Shown: piece by piece, positions 1 through 8,471 of the stretch | How the letters are laid out: each line of letters starts with the position of its first letter | Numbering within the stretch: the stretch's first letter is position 1 | From: an uncultured bacterium | GTDB taxonomy: Bacteria; Bacillota; Clostridia; Peptostreptococcales; Anaerovoracaceae | Assembly: GCA_905214195.1 (NCBI GenBank) | Contig: CAJMLH010000014.1 | Location: forward strand, 1-43,078 | Length of the DNA stretch: 43,078 nt | Reading direction: 5' to 3' | Program-made: the position numbers and the translations under genes | The notes under the pieces: model-generated | What the model was told of the DNA's origin: nothing | Database searches by the model: none | What the model saw: only the letters and a program-made list of their open reading frames with translations

Positions 1-1
1 A

Positions 2-28
2 GTACCCTAGTTATTGGGACTAGGGTAC
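2..28. repeat. Perfect inverted repeat, 10-bp arms
   Basis: Arms GTACCCTAGT (2-11) and ACTAGGGTAC (19-28) are exact reverse complements around a 7-base loop. The following bases (CCAACTCTTTTTG) contain a short T run only after about 7 bases. It could be a weak terminator of a gene left of the window or a protein-binding dyad. It cannot be resolved because the window starts here. Confidence 0.55.
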
Positions 29-66
29 CACCAACTCTTTTTGTCCTATAGGCCTTATTTTATATG

Positions 67-99
67 GCGGGCAGTCTATAGGATTGCCTGCTGTTTTTT
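67..99 (+). terminator. Intrinsic terminator of an upstream, unseen gene
   Basis: A 7-bp stem with one G-T pair joins GCGGGCA (67-73) to TGCCTGC (85-91) and is followed by TGTTTTTT. It probably ends a gene to the left of the window. Its core GGCAGTCTAT (70-79) recurs in the terminator near 7910. Between here and about 260 there is no convincing gene. Confidence 0.7.
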
Positions 100-190
100 A
101 TTATCCATATTTCACAGAAATAGATCTTGAAATTTGTTATCAACGTAAAATTTTAACTGCGAATTTATTTGTTGGATGCTATGTGATATA

Positions 191-203
191 CTTGTGACAC
201 AAG
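191..203. promoter_or_regulatory. Short palindrome upstream of the KilA-N pseudogene
   Basis: CTTGTG-A-CACAAG is a perfect 6-bp dyad about 60 bases before the recognisable KilA-N reading frame. It could be an operator of the former gene. There is no further support. Confidence 0.25.
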
Positions 204-259
204 CAAATTGCAAATCGTATATTTGAAAAATAACATGGGAGGAGGAGAGAAACAATGAA

Positions 260-1041
260 AAATATAAAAATCCTGATAATGCTTTTATTGTAGTTGCCAA
301 CTGGATGCGTAACCATTCTACAATTTCGTTTTTAGGATTGTAGGAACAAATTCATAATCCGAATTTAAACCTATCGAATTCGATAGGTTTAAAGCAGAAT
401 CTGGGGATAATGCTTTTACATTGACGCCACAACAGTGGATAAAAGCAACGGATGCAATCGGTATCGTATCAAAATCAGGACGATATGGCGGCACTTATGC
501 GCATACGGATATAGCCTTTGAGTTTGCTTCATGGATTTCACCAGAATTTAAGCTTTATATCATCAAAGATTATCAGCGATTAAAGAAAGATGAAGCAGAC
601 CGGTTGGCAATTGGATGGGATGTAAAGAGAGAACTTTCAAAAATAAACTATCGTATCCATACAGATGCAGTAAAAGAATTTTTGATAACTCCTACATTAT
701 CTCCGCAGGAAATGGCATATACATACGCTTCAGAAGCAGATATTCTAAATATGGCTTTGTTCGGAAAAACAGCAGCACAATGGAGAAATGAAAAAGGAAT
801 AAAAGGGAAAACTCTTAATATCAGAGATTTTGCTTCAGCGGAAGAATTGGTTGTGCTTATCAATCTGGAAGATACGAATGCAGATTTGATAAGACAGGAA
901 GTGCCTAAAATTGAACGACTAAAGATATTACGAGAAAAGGCATATCGTCAGCTTGAAATTCTTAAAAAAAATCAGGAAGCGATTGAAGCATTGAAACAAA
1001 ACCTAATTGAAGATTCGGAAAAGCGTAATTTAGATAACTGA
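260..1041 (+). pseudogene. KilA-N domain protein, degraded
   Basis: The protein resembles the KilA-N/phage antirepressor-like family common on clostridial phages and mobile elements. From about 260 the reading KYKNPDN...NWMRNHSTISFLGL is typical of the domain start. It is cut by TAG at 341-343, where relatives usually have Trp (LWEQI). One base is then missing near 364-367, because the next frame reads PIEFDRFKAESGDNAF and runs on through GRYGGTYAHTDIAFEFASWIS (about 478-540) to a TGA at 1039-1041. The first 35-40 residues expected of the family are also absent. The part from 421 on (206 codons, TTG start) stays open but lacks the N-terminal half of the DNA-binding domain, so a functional product is unlikely. 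The family assignment is from recalled family sequence. Confidence 0.75.
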
Positions 1042-1130
1042 TGGTAGACTAAATATGGTTTGTAAAAAATAGAAGATGAAATGGAGTTGAAGCATTGCCA
1101 TGCGTACTCCGATTAGAAGGTAGGTATATA

Positions 1131-2357
1131 ATGAGGAATGGCTCTTTAATAACGGAATGTAAAAAGATATTTGATTTTTGGAAATTAGAAGAATATTTTG
1201 CACCATCGGATTATCCTGAATTGGCTTTAACAATAAAAGAGGGAAAACAATATATTCCATTTGATGCATATTATAATGCTTATAGTACAAGAAGTTTACC
1301 GTTAAAAGAATACAAGTCACATAATGAGTATTTGAGGCAAAAACATAAATCTGATAAAAAGTTGTATAATCGTGCAAATGTTTATTGTGGCTGTTACAAA
1401 ATTAAAACCTTTGTGGAAAAAATGGCTGAAAAATGTAAATTAGATATGGAAAAATATGCAGAGATAAACGAATTATATGGAAGGTTTTATATTTTTTCAG
1501 TTCAGATAGATTTAGATGGAAAACTTACAGAGGAAGGTGTGCAAATCAGCCCTTTCTTTTATGCTGTACTTTATATGATGAAAACAGAAGGCATAGATGG
1601 TAATCTTATACAAGAGGACGACATATGTAAGTTAAATGAAGATGTAAATGAAATACTTAAGCAGAATGACAAAAAAATACTTGACTTTACAGATGTAACG
1701 GAAGTTAAAAACATTGTGTTTGACAAATTAGAAGTTGAGAATGAAAGTGATATAGGACTAGAAGGTGCTTCGGATAATATTTATGCATGCAAAGGTTTAA
1801 AGAAAGAAGATGAAACGAGTAACTTTTTAAGTTTTTATTTGGATGAAATAGAAAGAGTTCAAAATAACTATGAGAATAATGAGAATGTAATAAAATATAC
1901 CACCTCGTTATTGACAGATAATCAGAAAAAGATAATGATAGACAGCGATGTTGATACTATGAAAAAATGGTTAGAAGTAGATAGATTTCCACTGGCAAAG
2001 TATCCATCAAAGTTCTCACCGACATTAATGCAGCAAATAGCTATAAACATAGCCATATCAGAAAAGGATAGAAATGAAAAAATCTTTTCAGTAAATGGAC
2101 CTCCAGGAACGGGGAAAACAACACTTTTGAAAGAAATTATAGCTTCAAATGTTGTGCAATTAGCAGAAGTTTTAATCAAATATGGAATTGATAATGGTAA
2201 TTTTGTTTCTCGAAAAATTGAGTCCGCATCAAATGCTAGTTATACAGAGAAATATTATGAAATACCAGAAGAAATTGCTAAATATGGGCGGCCTCGTTGG
2301 CTGGATGGAAGACTCTGTTATAGAATATTCACGAGTTCGCTCCAATTATGTAAATGA
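1131..2357 (+). pseudogene. P-loop helicase (SF1/AAA type), 5' fragment only
   Basis: The ATG at 1131 is preferred over the in-frame TTG at 1095 because AGAAGG lies about 10 bases before it. The frame encodes about 386 residues of a large ATP-dependent helicase-like protein. A Walker A loop VNGPPGTGKTTLLKEI lies at about residues 321-336, followed by the stretch EIPEEIAKYG typical of DNA2/NAM7-like helicases, where relatives continue into a conserved VASNNNAAVEN-like motif. Here homology stops at about 2286-2288 and 23 unrelated codons follow to a stop at 2357. Walker B and all later helicase motifs are missing, so the protein is non-functional as a helicase. Such genes occur in phage-defence and mobile islands. 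That context, with KilA-N next door, is suggestive only. Confidence 0.7.
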
Positions 2358-5300
2358 GGGTGGAAGTGAAGTAATTAAGCAAAGTGTTGTAAGAAATGAT
2401 TATGATATAGCAGTTGGAGCTTTAGGCGGCAAATTCCTCTATGCAGGAGGAATCGTTGGTGGTGTAAATACTACGGATTCCGGTGAAACAAGGATTATCG
2501 ACTGCTTTAGCACTGCGGATGTCTCATTTTATGCAGCTAACTATGTTTCGGTAGGTTCCGGTATTGCAGGATATGCAGGGGGAATCACAGGAGCACTTAG
2601 AGGTAACTCGCATATTGAAAGATGTCATTATGCAGGAAATATTCATTCTAAACAATATAATGCAGTTCTTGTAATTCCAATTATACAAACCGATGTAAAT
2701 ATAAGTGGTATATCATATATAAACAATGATACTTCAACTGTAGAAAATAGTTACTTCAAGAGAAGCAGCAGTACAACAACTAAAGATTTAAATGCAGTCG
2801 GAACAAAGGAAGATACGGAAAAGTATGCCGCAAAGGTTACAATTGATAAAACAGCATTAGTTAATAGTCCTGTTAGCACAGAAAACTTACATCAATTTGC
2901 AACACAGGGAATTCATCCGAGAGGAGATCATCAGATTACACTACATGTAGAGCCAAAAGATTCTGATCCAAATGATGAAATTACAGAATATCGCTTTGAT
3001 GGTTGGCATAGAAAAGACATGGAAAAAAACTATGCTGATGATATAAAAGAATTGGATTGCACAGGTTCTACGGCAGTAAGTAATGACAAAGATTATGTAG
3101 TAAATGAAGAGAGCAAGTCTTTAGATAACACATTATTTATAGCCGACATGAAAGCAAGAGTAGCCTTTCATGAATTAGACGGAAAAGAAATAATTGACGA
3201 ATCATATTATAAATATGATGAAGCCTTAAAAGAAGTAACACCTAAAGATATTCCTGAAAACTCAATGTTTTATGGATGGACAACAGAGAAAAACCCAAAA
3301 ACTCAAGGAGGTTATCCTGCAATAACAAGTAACGAGTTAGAAGAATTAAAGCAAAAGAAAGCTATATATAATGCGGGAGATTCTGTTGAAAAGGCAATGA
3401 ACCTATATCCAATATTTAAAAACGATTTAGCAAATATAACTACGGAATTTGAGGGTCATGAGCTTGATAATAATGATTTGGCTTCGTTGAGAGAAGATGT
3501 TGGACAAACTCTAATAGGTTATGATAACAAAGGAGCATATATCGATGTAGAGGGATTATCTCCTGATAAAGCATTTCCCGAGGGATATAGATTCTTGGGT
3601 TGGTTTAAACAAGATAAAGACGACAAAACCGAAGAGATATGCGTAAGTAAAAATCAGAGATATTATGTACCGGATGCATCAGAGCCGGTAACATATGTGG
3701 CGAGATTTGAATATAGAGTGCAGTATTATGTAAGTTTAAAACAAAAAGATGATATAGGGTATAACTATAGAAACTTCTATACAGAGTGGGTTAAATACAA
3801 GGAAAAATTTGATTCGGCTTATGCGGAATCTATTGTGCCTAAAGATTATGACCATCATTTTCATCACTGGTCTAAAGAGGCTATAAAAGATGGCGGAAGT
3901 TGTTCAGATACAAATGATGCTATAGCAGATAAGACAGAGATTACTGAACCTATGAACCTATATGCACACTGGAGCGGAAGCGGAAACGATAATATCTCTA
4001 TAATTAGTGATTTTCCCAATGCTGCGAGTCTTAAAATTGATCCAAAACCTTTAAATATTGGATACTTAGCAGAATCTTTCACCGGTTATCAATTTAGATT
4101 TTGGGCGGAAGAACAGAGAGATGTACTTTTGGGGCCAGGACGCTGGGTAGCAGATTTAGGCCAGGATAAGTGGTATACAGGTCGTTCTCACTCTGCCGGT
4201 GATGAATTTTTAGCAGAAGCTCACTTGGCGGCTGAAATTACTTTCCATAATAAAGATATACAGCAAAATAAGCAAGTTTTGCGAGCATATGGAAGCAAAT
4301 TGTTTCAAGAAAAATCTACAACTATCAAGTACCACTATCCAATTTCAGAAAATGAAGAAGTAGATTCAAAGTATGATTTGGAAGAAGAAGCTTCTCCTTC
4401 TGATGAAAGTATGAAACATAAAGACAAGGACCATGAATTCTTAGGCTGGATACAAGGAAAATCAAAAGGTTCAAAAAATGGAATCCCATTAGACGGCTAT
4501 GTATGGAAAAAGATATACAACATAGCTGATGACAAATACTGCACATCAGATGCGGAAAGTGCATTACCATATTTGATAGAAAGTGATAGAACAGTAACTG
4601 AAACTATGGATTTATATCCTGTATATACAAGATATAACATAGAGACTACTACAAATATTCATGAAGTAGAGAATTTACCGACAGGGGTAGAATATCCTAC
4701 CATGCCAACATATACATTAGCTAATAAGGATAAAGGCATATCAACAATAACCGTAAATGCAAAATCAGGTATAGACACTGTTATTGCAGGTGATGATACA
4801 AAGTATAAGTTAGTCGGAATGAAGTGTATTACTTCAGATGGATCAGAGACAAATCTGTGGAAAGAGGGCAACCAAAACCAAGATGGCAGTTATACCTTTA
4901 CTATGGATGTTAAAGCCGGAGAAAACTATAAGTTTATAGCGATATATTCTCCTGTTGTAGTTGTATATCACTTAAGTGATAAGGATTTGTCATATGAGAT
5001 TAAGAATATAAATAGTCAAGTAGGTACAATGCTTGTAACTACAAACCCGGACAATTCAAATATGTATATGATTGGATGGGTAAAGGATAAACCTACCACC
5101 GGTTTGTATCATACTTGTAGTAATGTTGAAGAGTTCGATACTAAGAATTATCAAATTGTAACAGAGAATAATATAATAAAACAATCTATGGAACTTTATC
5201 TGGTGTTTGTAAACACTACTATTAAGATAAATAGTAATATAGATAATGAATTAGAAAATAAGGATTCAATAAGATATCTCAAGAATCAAGATAATAATTT

Positions 5301-6522
5301 CTCTCTTGTTGCAAAAGAAGTTAACGGATATAAGTTTAAAGGCTGGTACAAGGGATATCAGTCGGATAGTAGTTTAGGTACTCAGTTAACCGGTAATAAT
5401 GATTATCCTTTAACAAAGAAAGAAGTTCTTGGAACAGATACATATACCGCAGTATATGAACATGCCATAGACATTAACTATCATGATTATGAGGGCAATA
5501 TCCTATATACAGCAAAAACAACCAGAGAAGAAAATAGAAGCTTTGTTAAAGATAACCCGGATGATTCAACAAAAGAGATACCTATAGATATTGATGCATT
5601 TGTATTGATTAACGAAAAGATACATCAGTTGGAAGAATCAAAAGGCACTAATATTCAGTTTGTAGAATGGAGATTGGAAAAGCAGGGTTCCGACAACAAA
5701 TATGTATATGAGGGGTGGAATGACTTTAAGAACACAACTATTACAGAGGAAGTAAATTTGTATCCTGTTGCATATGAAGTAGGCTTTTATACACCAAAAG
5801 AATTATCCGATGGGGAAGATAAAATCTTTAGCGGAATAGAATATTCTGTTCAGCAAGAAAACGACGGAAGTAAGAGATTAGATGCATTGTTTACAGCAGA
5901 GTATGCTGCATCAAAGCTAAAAATTACAACTAAAGAGTACACTTGGGAAAAGACTAAAGATAAGCCTAACGGCACTAAAATAGTAAAAGGTCTACAAGGA
6001 ATACATACGGATGTATATATGGCAGGAACACCTGATAAAGATGGAAACCCAACATATATAAATGCCGGTGATGGAAATGTTGATACAGATACAGATGGAA
6101 TTGCTATACATAATATCTTAGGCAGTCTGATTATTAAAAAGGACTATGTAGATACTGCAGCATCAGGAGAGACTATCATATTAAATATCAAAAACATTGA
6201 TAATGACGGCTCTGAAAGAGATGTTATAAGTATACCTATTACTCTTGATAACGAGGGAAAAGGCGAAGTTAATATACGAATGCCAATCGGTAAATATGTA
6301 ATAGAAGAAGATCTTAACTGGTTGTGGAGAGACACTTTAAGTAATATTGAAATAAATGGTATTCACAAAAAGACTTTTAACGCAGAGATAAATATCGGTG
6401 TGTTATCGCCACAAACGGTTGTTTTCCATAATGAAAGAGGAAACGAAAAATGGTTCTCCGATTCCTGTATCAAACATAATGAGTTTGGAACACCAACTAT
6501 AATGGGAGGTGAATCCAGATGA
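2182..6522 (+). CDS. Large repeat surface protein, N-terminally truncated
   Basis: Genuine surface-protein sequence begins at about 2284 (MGGLVGWMEDSVIEYS, GLUG-like). The first 34 codons from the ATG at 2182 are helicase DNA read in another frame, and no signal peptide remains. After GLUG-like Gly-rich repeats (to about residue 170) come roughly eight copies of a F-x-GW...MNLYPIF module near residues 270, 362, 470, 560, 752, 963, 1051 and 1159, resembling InlB B-repeat/Listeria-Bacteroides repeats. A Cna-B/pilin-like domain (GSLIIKKDYV...IPITLDNEGKGEVNI...GKYVIEED) follows at about residues 1313-1410, then a tail NEKWFSDSCIKHNEF. No LPxTG or C-terminal membrane helix is visible. The stop overlaps the next start (ATGA), so it is translationally coupled to the TasA-like gene. 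The intact ancestor was probably an exported adhesin or fibre component. The present form probably cannot be secreted. Confidence 0.7.
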   Translation: MELIMVILFLEKLSPHQMLVIQRNIMKYQKKLLNMGGLVGWMEDSVIEYSRVRSNYVNEGGSEVIKQSVVRNDYDIAVGALGGKFLYAGGIVGGVNTTDSGETRIIDCFSTADVSFYAANYVSVGSGIAGYAGGITGALRGNSHIERCHYAGNIHSKQYNAVLVIPIIQTDVNISGISYINNDTSTVENSYFKRSSSTTTKDLNAVGTKEDTEKYAAKVTIDKTALVNSPVSTENLHQFATQGIHPRGDHQITLHVEPKDSDPNDEITEYRFDGWHRKDMEKNYADDIKELDCTGSTAVSNDKDYVVNEESKSLDNTLFIADMKARVAFHELDGKEIIDESYYKYDEALKEVTPKDIPENSMFYGWTTEKNPKTQGGYPAITSNELEELKQKKAIYNAGDSVEKAMNLYPIFKNDLANITTEFEGHELDNNDLASLREDVGQTLIGYDNKGAYIDVEGLSPDKAFPEGYRFLGWFKQDKDDKTEEICVSKNQRYYVPDASEPVTYVARFEYRVQYYVSLKQKDDIGYNYRNFYTEWVKYKEKFDSAYAESIVPKDYDHHFHHWSKEAIKDGGSCSDTNDAIADKTEITEPMNLYAHWSGSGNDNISIISDFPNAASLKIDPKPLNIGYLAESFTGYQFRFWAEEQRDVLLGPGRWVADLGQDKWYTGRSHSAGDEFLAEAHLAAEITFHNKDIQQNKQVLRAYGSKLFQEKSTTIKYHYPISENEEVDSKYDLEEEASPSDESMKHKDKDHEFLGWIQGKSKGSKNGIPLDGYVWKKIYNIADDKYCTSDAESALPYLIESDRTVTETMDLYPVYTRYNIETTTNIHEVENLPTGVEYPTMPTYTLANKDKGISTITVNAKSGIDTVIAGDDTKYKLVGMKCITSDGSETNLWKEGNQNQDGSYTFTMDVKAGENYKFIAIYSPVVVVYHLSDKDLSYEIKNINSQVGTMLVTTNPDNSNMYMIGWVKDKPTTGLYHTCSNVEEFDTKNYQIVTENNIIKQSMELYLVFVNTTIKINSNIDNELENKDSIRYLKNQDNNFSLVAKEVNGYKFKGWYKGYQSDSSLGTQLTGNNDYPLTKKEVLGTDTYTAVYEHAIDINYHDYEGNILYTAKTTREENRSFVKDNPDDSTKEIPIDIDAFVLINEKIHQLEESKGTNIQFVEWRLEKQGSDNKYVYEGWNDFKNTTITEEVNLYPVAYEVGFYTPKELSDGEDKIFSGIEYSVQQENDGSKRLDALFTAEYAASKLKITTKEYTWEKTKDKPNGTKIVKGLQGIHTDVYMAGTPDKDGNPTYINAGDGNVDTDTDGIAIHNILGSLIIKKDYVDTAASGETIILNIKNIDNDGSERDVISIPITLDNEGKGEVNIRMPIGKYVIEEDLNWLWRDTLSNIEINGIHKKTFNAEINIGVLSPQTVVFHNERGNEKWFSDSCIKHNEFGTPTIMGGESR

Positions 6523-7097
6523 GCAGAAAAAAGAAGAGGGACAAATTTAAATCGGAGGTAATAATATGCATTACCCTTATCGTTTGTACTTTAATGTTAG
6601 GGACAATAGCATATCTCCAAAGAGAAGCAGAACTGTCAAATTCATTTACTGTTGGAAATGTTGAAGCTGAGATAGAAGAAACATTTAAAGATGATATTAA
6701 GACAGATGTATCAATAAGAAATACAGGAAATGTAGATGCTTATATAAGAGCTAAGATATTGATATATTTCGTTGACAGTAAAGGCAACATTACCGGAGAA
6801 GTTCCTGTGAAAGATGTGGATTATACAATCACTATGGGAGACAACATTAACTCAAGCTGGATAAATCCATCCGATTGTTATTATTTTACTAAGTCGGTTG
6901 CCCCGGGAGCGAATACTGATATTCTGATAAAGGAATGCAAGCAGTTGAACTCAGATGTATACGAGGGCGGCAGTAGGAGGTTAGTTGTAGATATAGTAGC
7001 GGAAGCTATCCAGGCTAATGATTCTGCAGTAAATGACGCATGGAAGAGTGTAGTCTCAGAAAATGGACAACTAAAGCCTAAGGTAATAGGGAATTAA
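6519..7097 (+). CDS. TasA/camelysin-like secreted fibre protein
   Basis: 192 residues with a strong ribosome site (GGGAGGTG, 6504-6511). A Lys/Arg-rich N-terminus precedes one hydrophobic segment (about 14-32) and then ELSNSFTVGNVEAEIEE, the layout of proteins processed by the SipW-type signal peptidase and assembled as TasA/CalY fibres. The remainder is beta-rich (VSIRNTGNVDAYIRAKILIYF) and ends in a polar tail. Its start overlaps the end of the large surface protein and a sortase-type protein follows, so the three form one operon. No SipW-like peptidase or sortase is in the window, so processing would need enzymes encoded elsewhere or lost with the deleted upstream DNA. Confidence 0.7.
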   Translation: MSRKKKRDKFKSEVIICITLIVCTLMLGTIAYLQREAELSNSFTVGNVEAEIEETFKDDIKTDVSIRNTGNVDAYIRAKILIYFVDSKGNITGEVPVKDVDYTITMGDNINSSWINPSDCYYFTKSVAPGANTDILIKECKQLNSDVYEGGSRRLVVDIVAEAIQANDSAVNDAWKSVVSENGQLKPKVIGN

Positions 7098-7123
7098 CTA
7101 TAAAAAGCATATAGGGAGAAGAA

Positions 7124-7792
7124 ATGAGAGCATATATGAAAGATAGCTTGAAAAATAGAATAAAAAGAGAACTAACCATACTTTCTATGCTGCTTATTTG
7201 TATGATGGTTATATCACTAAAACCGGTATTTGCTGCTACACCAACTATTGAATACAGTGGAAAAGATGCAAAAATAACCTTTGAGAATATTACCGGGACT
7301 GATTTCTTCGAGAACTTTAAAGGTGTTATGCCGGGAGACATAAGAAGCCAAGACATCCTTTTGAAGTCAAAGCCTTTAGAAAGAGAAGCCGGATTTTATT
7401 TAAAAGCCGAGTGTGATGAAAAGACAAAAGAACTTCTTAAGGATGTAAAGATAAATATTGATGTCAATGGTGAGGAAGTAGTAGAAAATGGCATAATATT
7501 TGATCAGGTTAAATTAGGTACTGTTGAAGGAAAAGCGACTCTTCCGGTAAAAATTACAATGAACTTCCCTCTTACAATGGGAAATGAGATTGCAGAGCAA
7601 GAGCTACATGTAAAGTGGTATATAACTGTTCAAGAAGATGGTAGAGAAATAGCACAAGGAACTTTGCCATCCGGGAAACCACAAACAGGTGACCAAAGCA
7701 ATATAATTAAATATATGGTTATTCTGTTTATAACCGGCATAGTAGCAGTAGCTATGTGCATAAAAAGCTTTGTAGATAGAAAGAGTGAGTAA
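7124..7792 (+). CDS. Cell-wall-anchored protein with variant sorting signal
   Basis: 222 residues with ribosome site AGGGAGAAG (7113-7121). An N-terminal signal peptide (hydrophobic about 18-34, likely cleaved after PVFA) leads into a beta-rich ectodomain of about 145 residues (TIEYSGKDAKITFENI...). The C-terminus has LPSGKPQTGD followed by a hydrophobic helix (about 196-214) and the charged end KSFVDRKSE. KPQTGD is a plausible sortase substrate motif (x-P-x-T-G). It sits 26 bases after the TasA-like gene and probably forms the wall anchor or base of the same fibre system. The ectodomain is not a family I recognise. Confidence 0.7.
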   Translation: MRAYMKDSLKNRIKRELTILSMLLICMMVISLKPVFAATPTIEYSGKDAKITFENITGTDFFENFKGVMPGDIRSQDILLKSKPLEREAGFYLKAECDEKTKELLKDVKINIDVNGEEVVENGIIFDQVKLGTVEGKATLPVKITMNFPLTMGNEIAEQELHVKWYITVQEDGREIAQGTLPSGKPQTGDQSNIIKYMVILFITGIVAVAMCIKSFVDRKSE

Positions 7793-7896
7793 TGTAAAAG
7801 GGCTGTGCTGCTGCACAGAGCAATATGCCTTCTTTATAGGCAGACAAAGTGAAGACCATATAACAGAAATAAAAACAATTTAACATAACTATTTTA

Positions 7897-7935
7897 AACA
7901 ACAGGCAGTCTATGTTACTGCCTGTTGTTGTCTTT
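7897..7935 (+). terminator. Terminator ending the surface-protein operon
   Basis: A perfect 12-bp stem (7897-7908 with 7918-7929) encloses a 9-base loop TCTATGTTA and is followed by TGTCTTTATT. It sits between convergent genes and may work on both strands, though the minus-strand tail is weak. A smaller hairpin CTGTGC/GCACAG lies at 7803-7818. The core GGCAGTCTAT (7904-7913) repeats the one at 70-79. Confidence 0.8.
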
Positions 7936-7940
7936 ATTCA

Positions 7941-8471
7941 TTATTCTGCGAGGATTTCAATAATTGCAGTATTGCCTCTTAGCAATTCCGTCAGTTCATC
8001 AACAGACAAATTGATATGTCCGAGTTTAGTGTAGCTCCAACTGTTTGAGCCGAAGAATACTACAAGTTGATTGCCGGAGTATAGCACGATATCTCCCGGC
8101 TTTGTTGTCATCTGCACATCGTTTTCGGAAAAGCTCTTTGGCAGCTTTCCGACTTGTTCAAAACCTCCGTAAGCCGTTGAGTTGACTGTAATTGGGCTAT
8201 TTTCAGCATAGGCAAGCAGTTCTGAAACGGTTTCATTATTCTCCCAGATCACATTTAGTGGAATTCCATTTACCCTCACCATCATCATCACCTCCTGTAA
8301 TTCTGTTTTAGTTTGTGTGTCAGCCGGTACAGACGCATCTATGTCAGGTTCTGCCGTTATTTCTATATCGCTTTTTGTATTGTCCGTTATATTTTCCGGA
8401 TGCCGGCAGGTACATCCACAAAGCATGAATGTGCTGAGTAATAGTAAGGATAGGAATACATGCACTTTCAT
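7941..8471 (-). CDS. Cyclophilin-like fold lipoprotein
   Basis: 176 residues. The N-terminus is a lipoprotein signal with lipobox L17-C-G-C20, followed by a low-complexity acidic/Thr-rich linker to about residue 60. Residues 64-175 match the cyclophilin-like fold family (Cyclophil_like2): VRVNGIPLNVIWENNETVSELL, the YGGFEQVGKLP turn, KPGDIVLYSGNQLVVFFGSNSWSYTKLGHI. The domain's biochemical role is not established, and it is often found beside reductases and hydrolases. The start overlaps the stop of the hydrolase gene by 4 bases (ATGA), so it is the last gene of the redox operon and probably acts outside the membrane. Confidence 0.75.
   Translation of the reverse strand: MKVHVFLSLLLLSTFMLCGCTCRHPENITDNTKSDIEITAEPDIDASVPADTQTKTELQEVMMMVRVNGIPLNVIWENNETVSELLAYAENSPITVNSTAYGGFEQVGKLPKSFSENDVQMTTKPGDIVLYSGNQLVVFFGSNSWSYTKLGHINLSVDELTELLRGNTAIIEILAE

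Noticed and set aside
1131..2288. Active phage-defence system
   Set aside because: The helicase is cut off after Walker A and no other defence genes (methylase, nuclease, phospholipase) are present in the window.
5220..5330. CRISPR-like or tandem DNA repeats in the large surface gene
   Set aside because: The repetition is at protein level (GW...LYP modules of 90-150 residues) with diverged DNA. No regularly spaced identical units exist.
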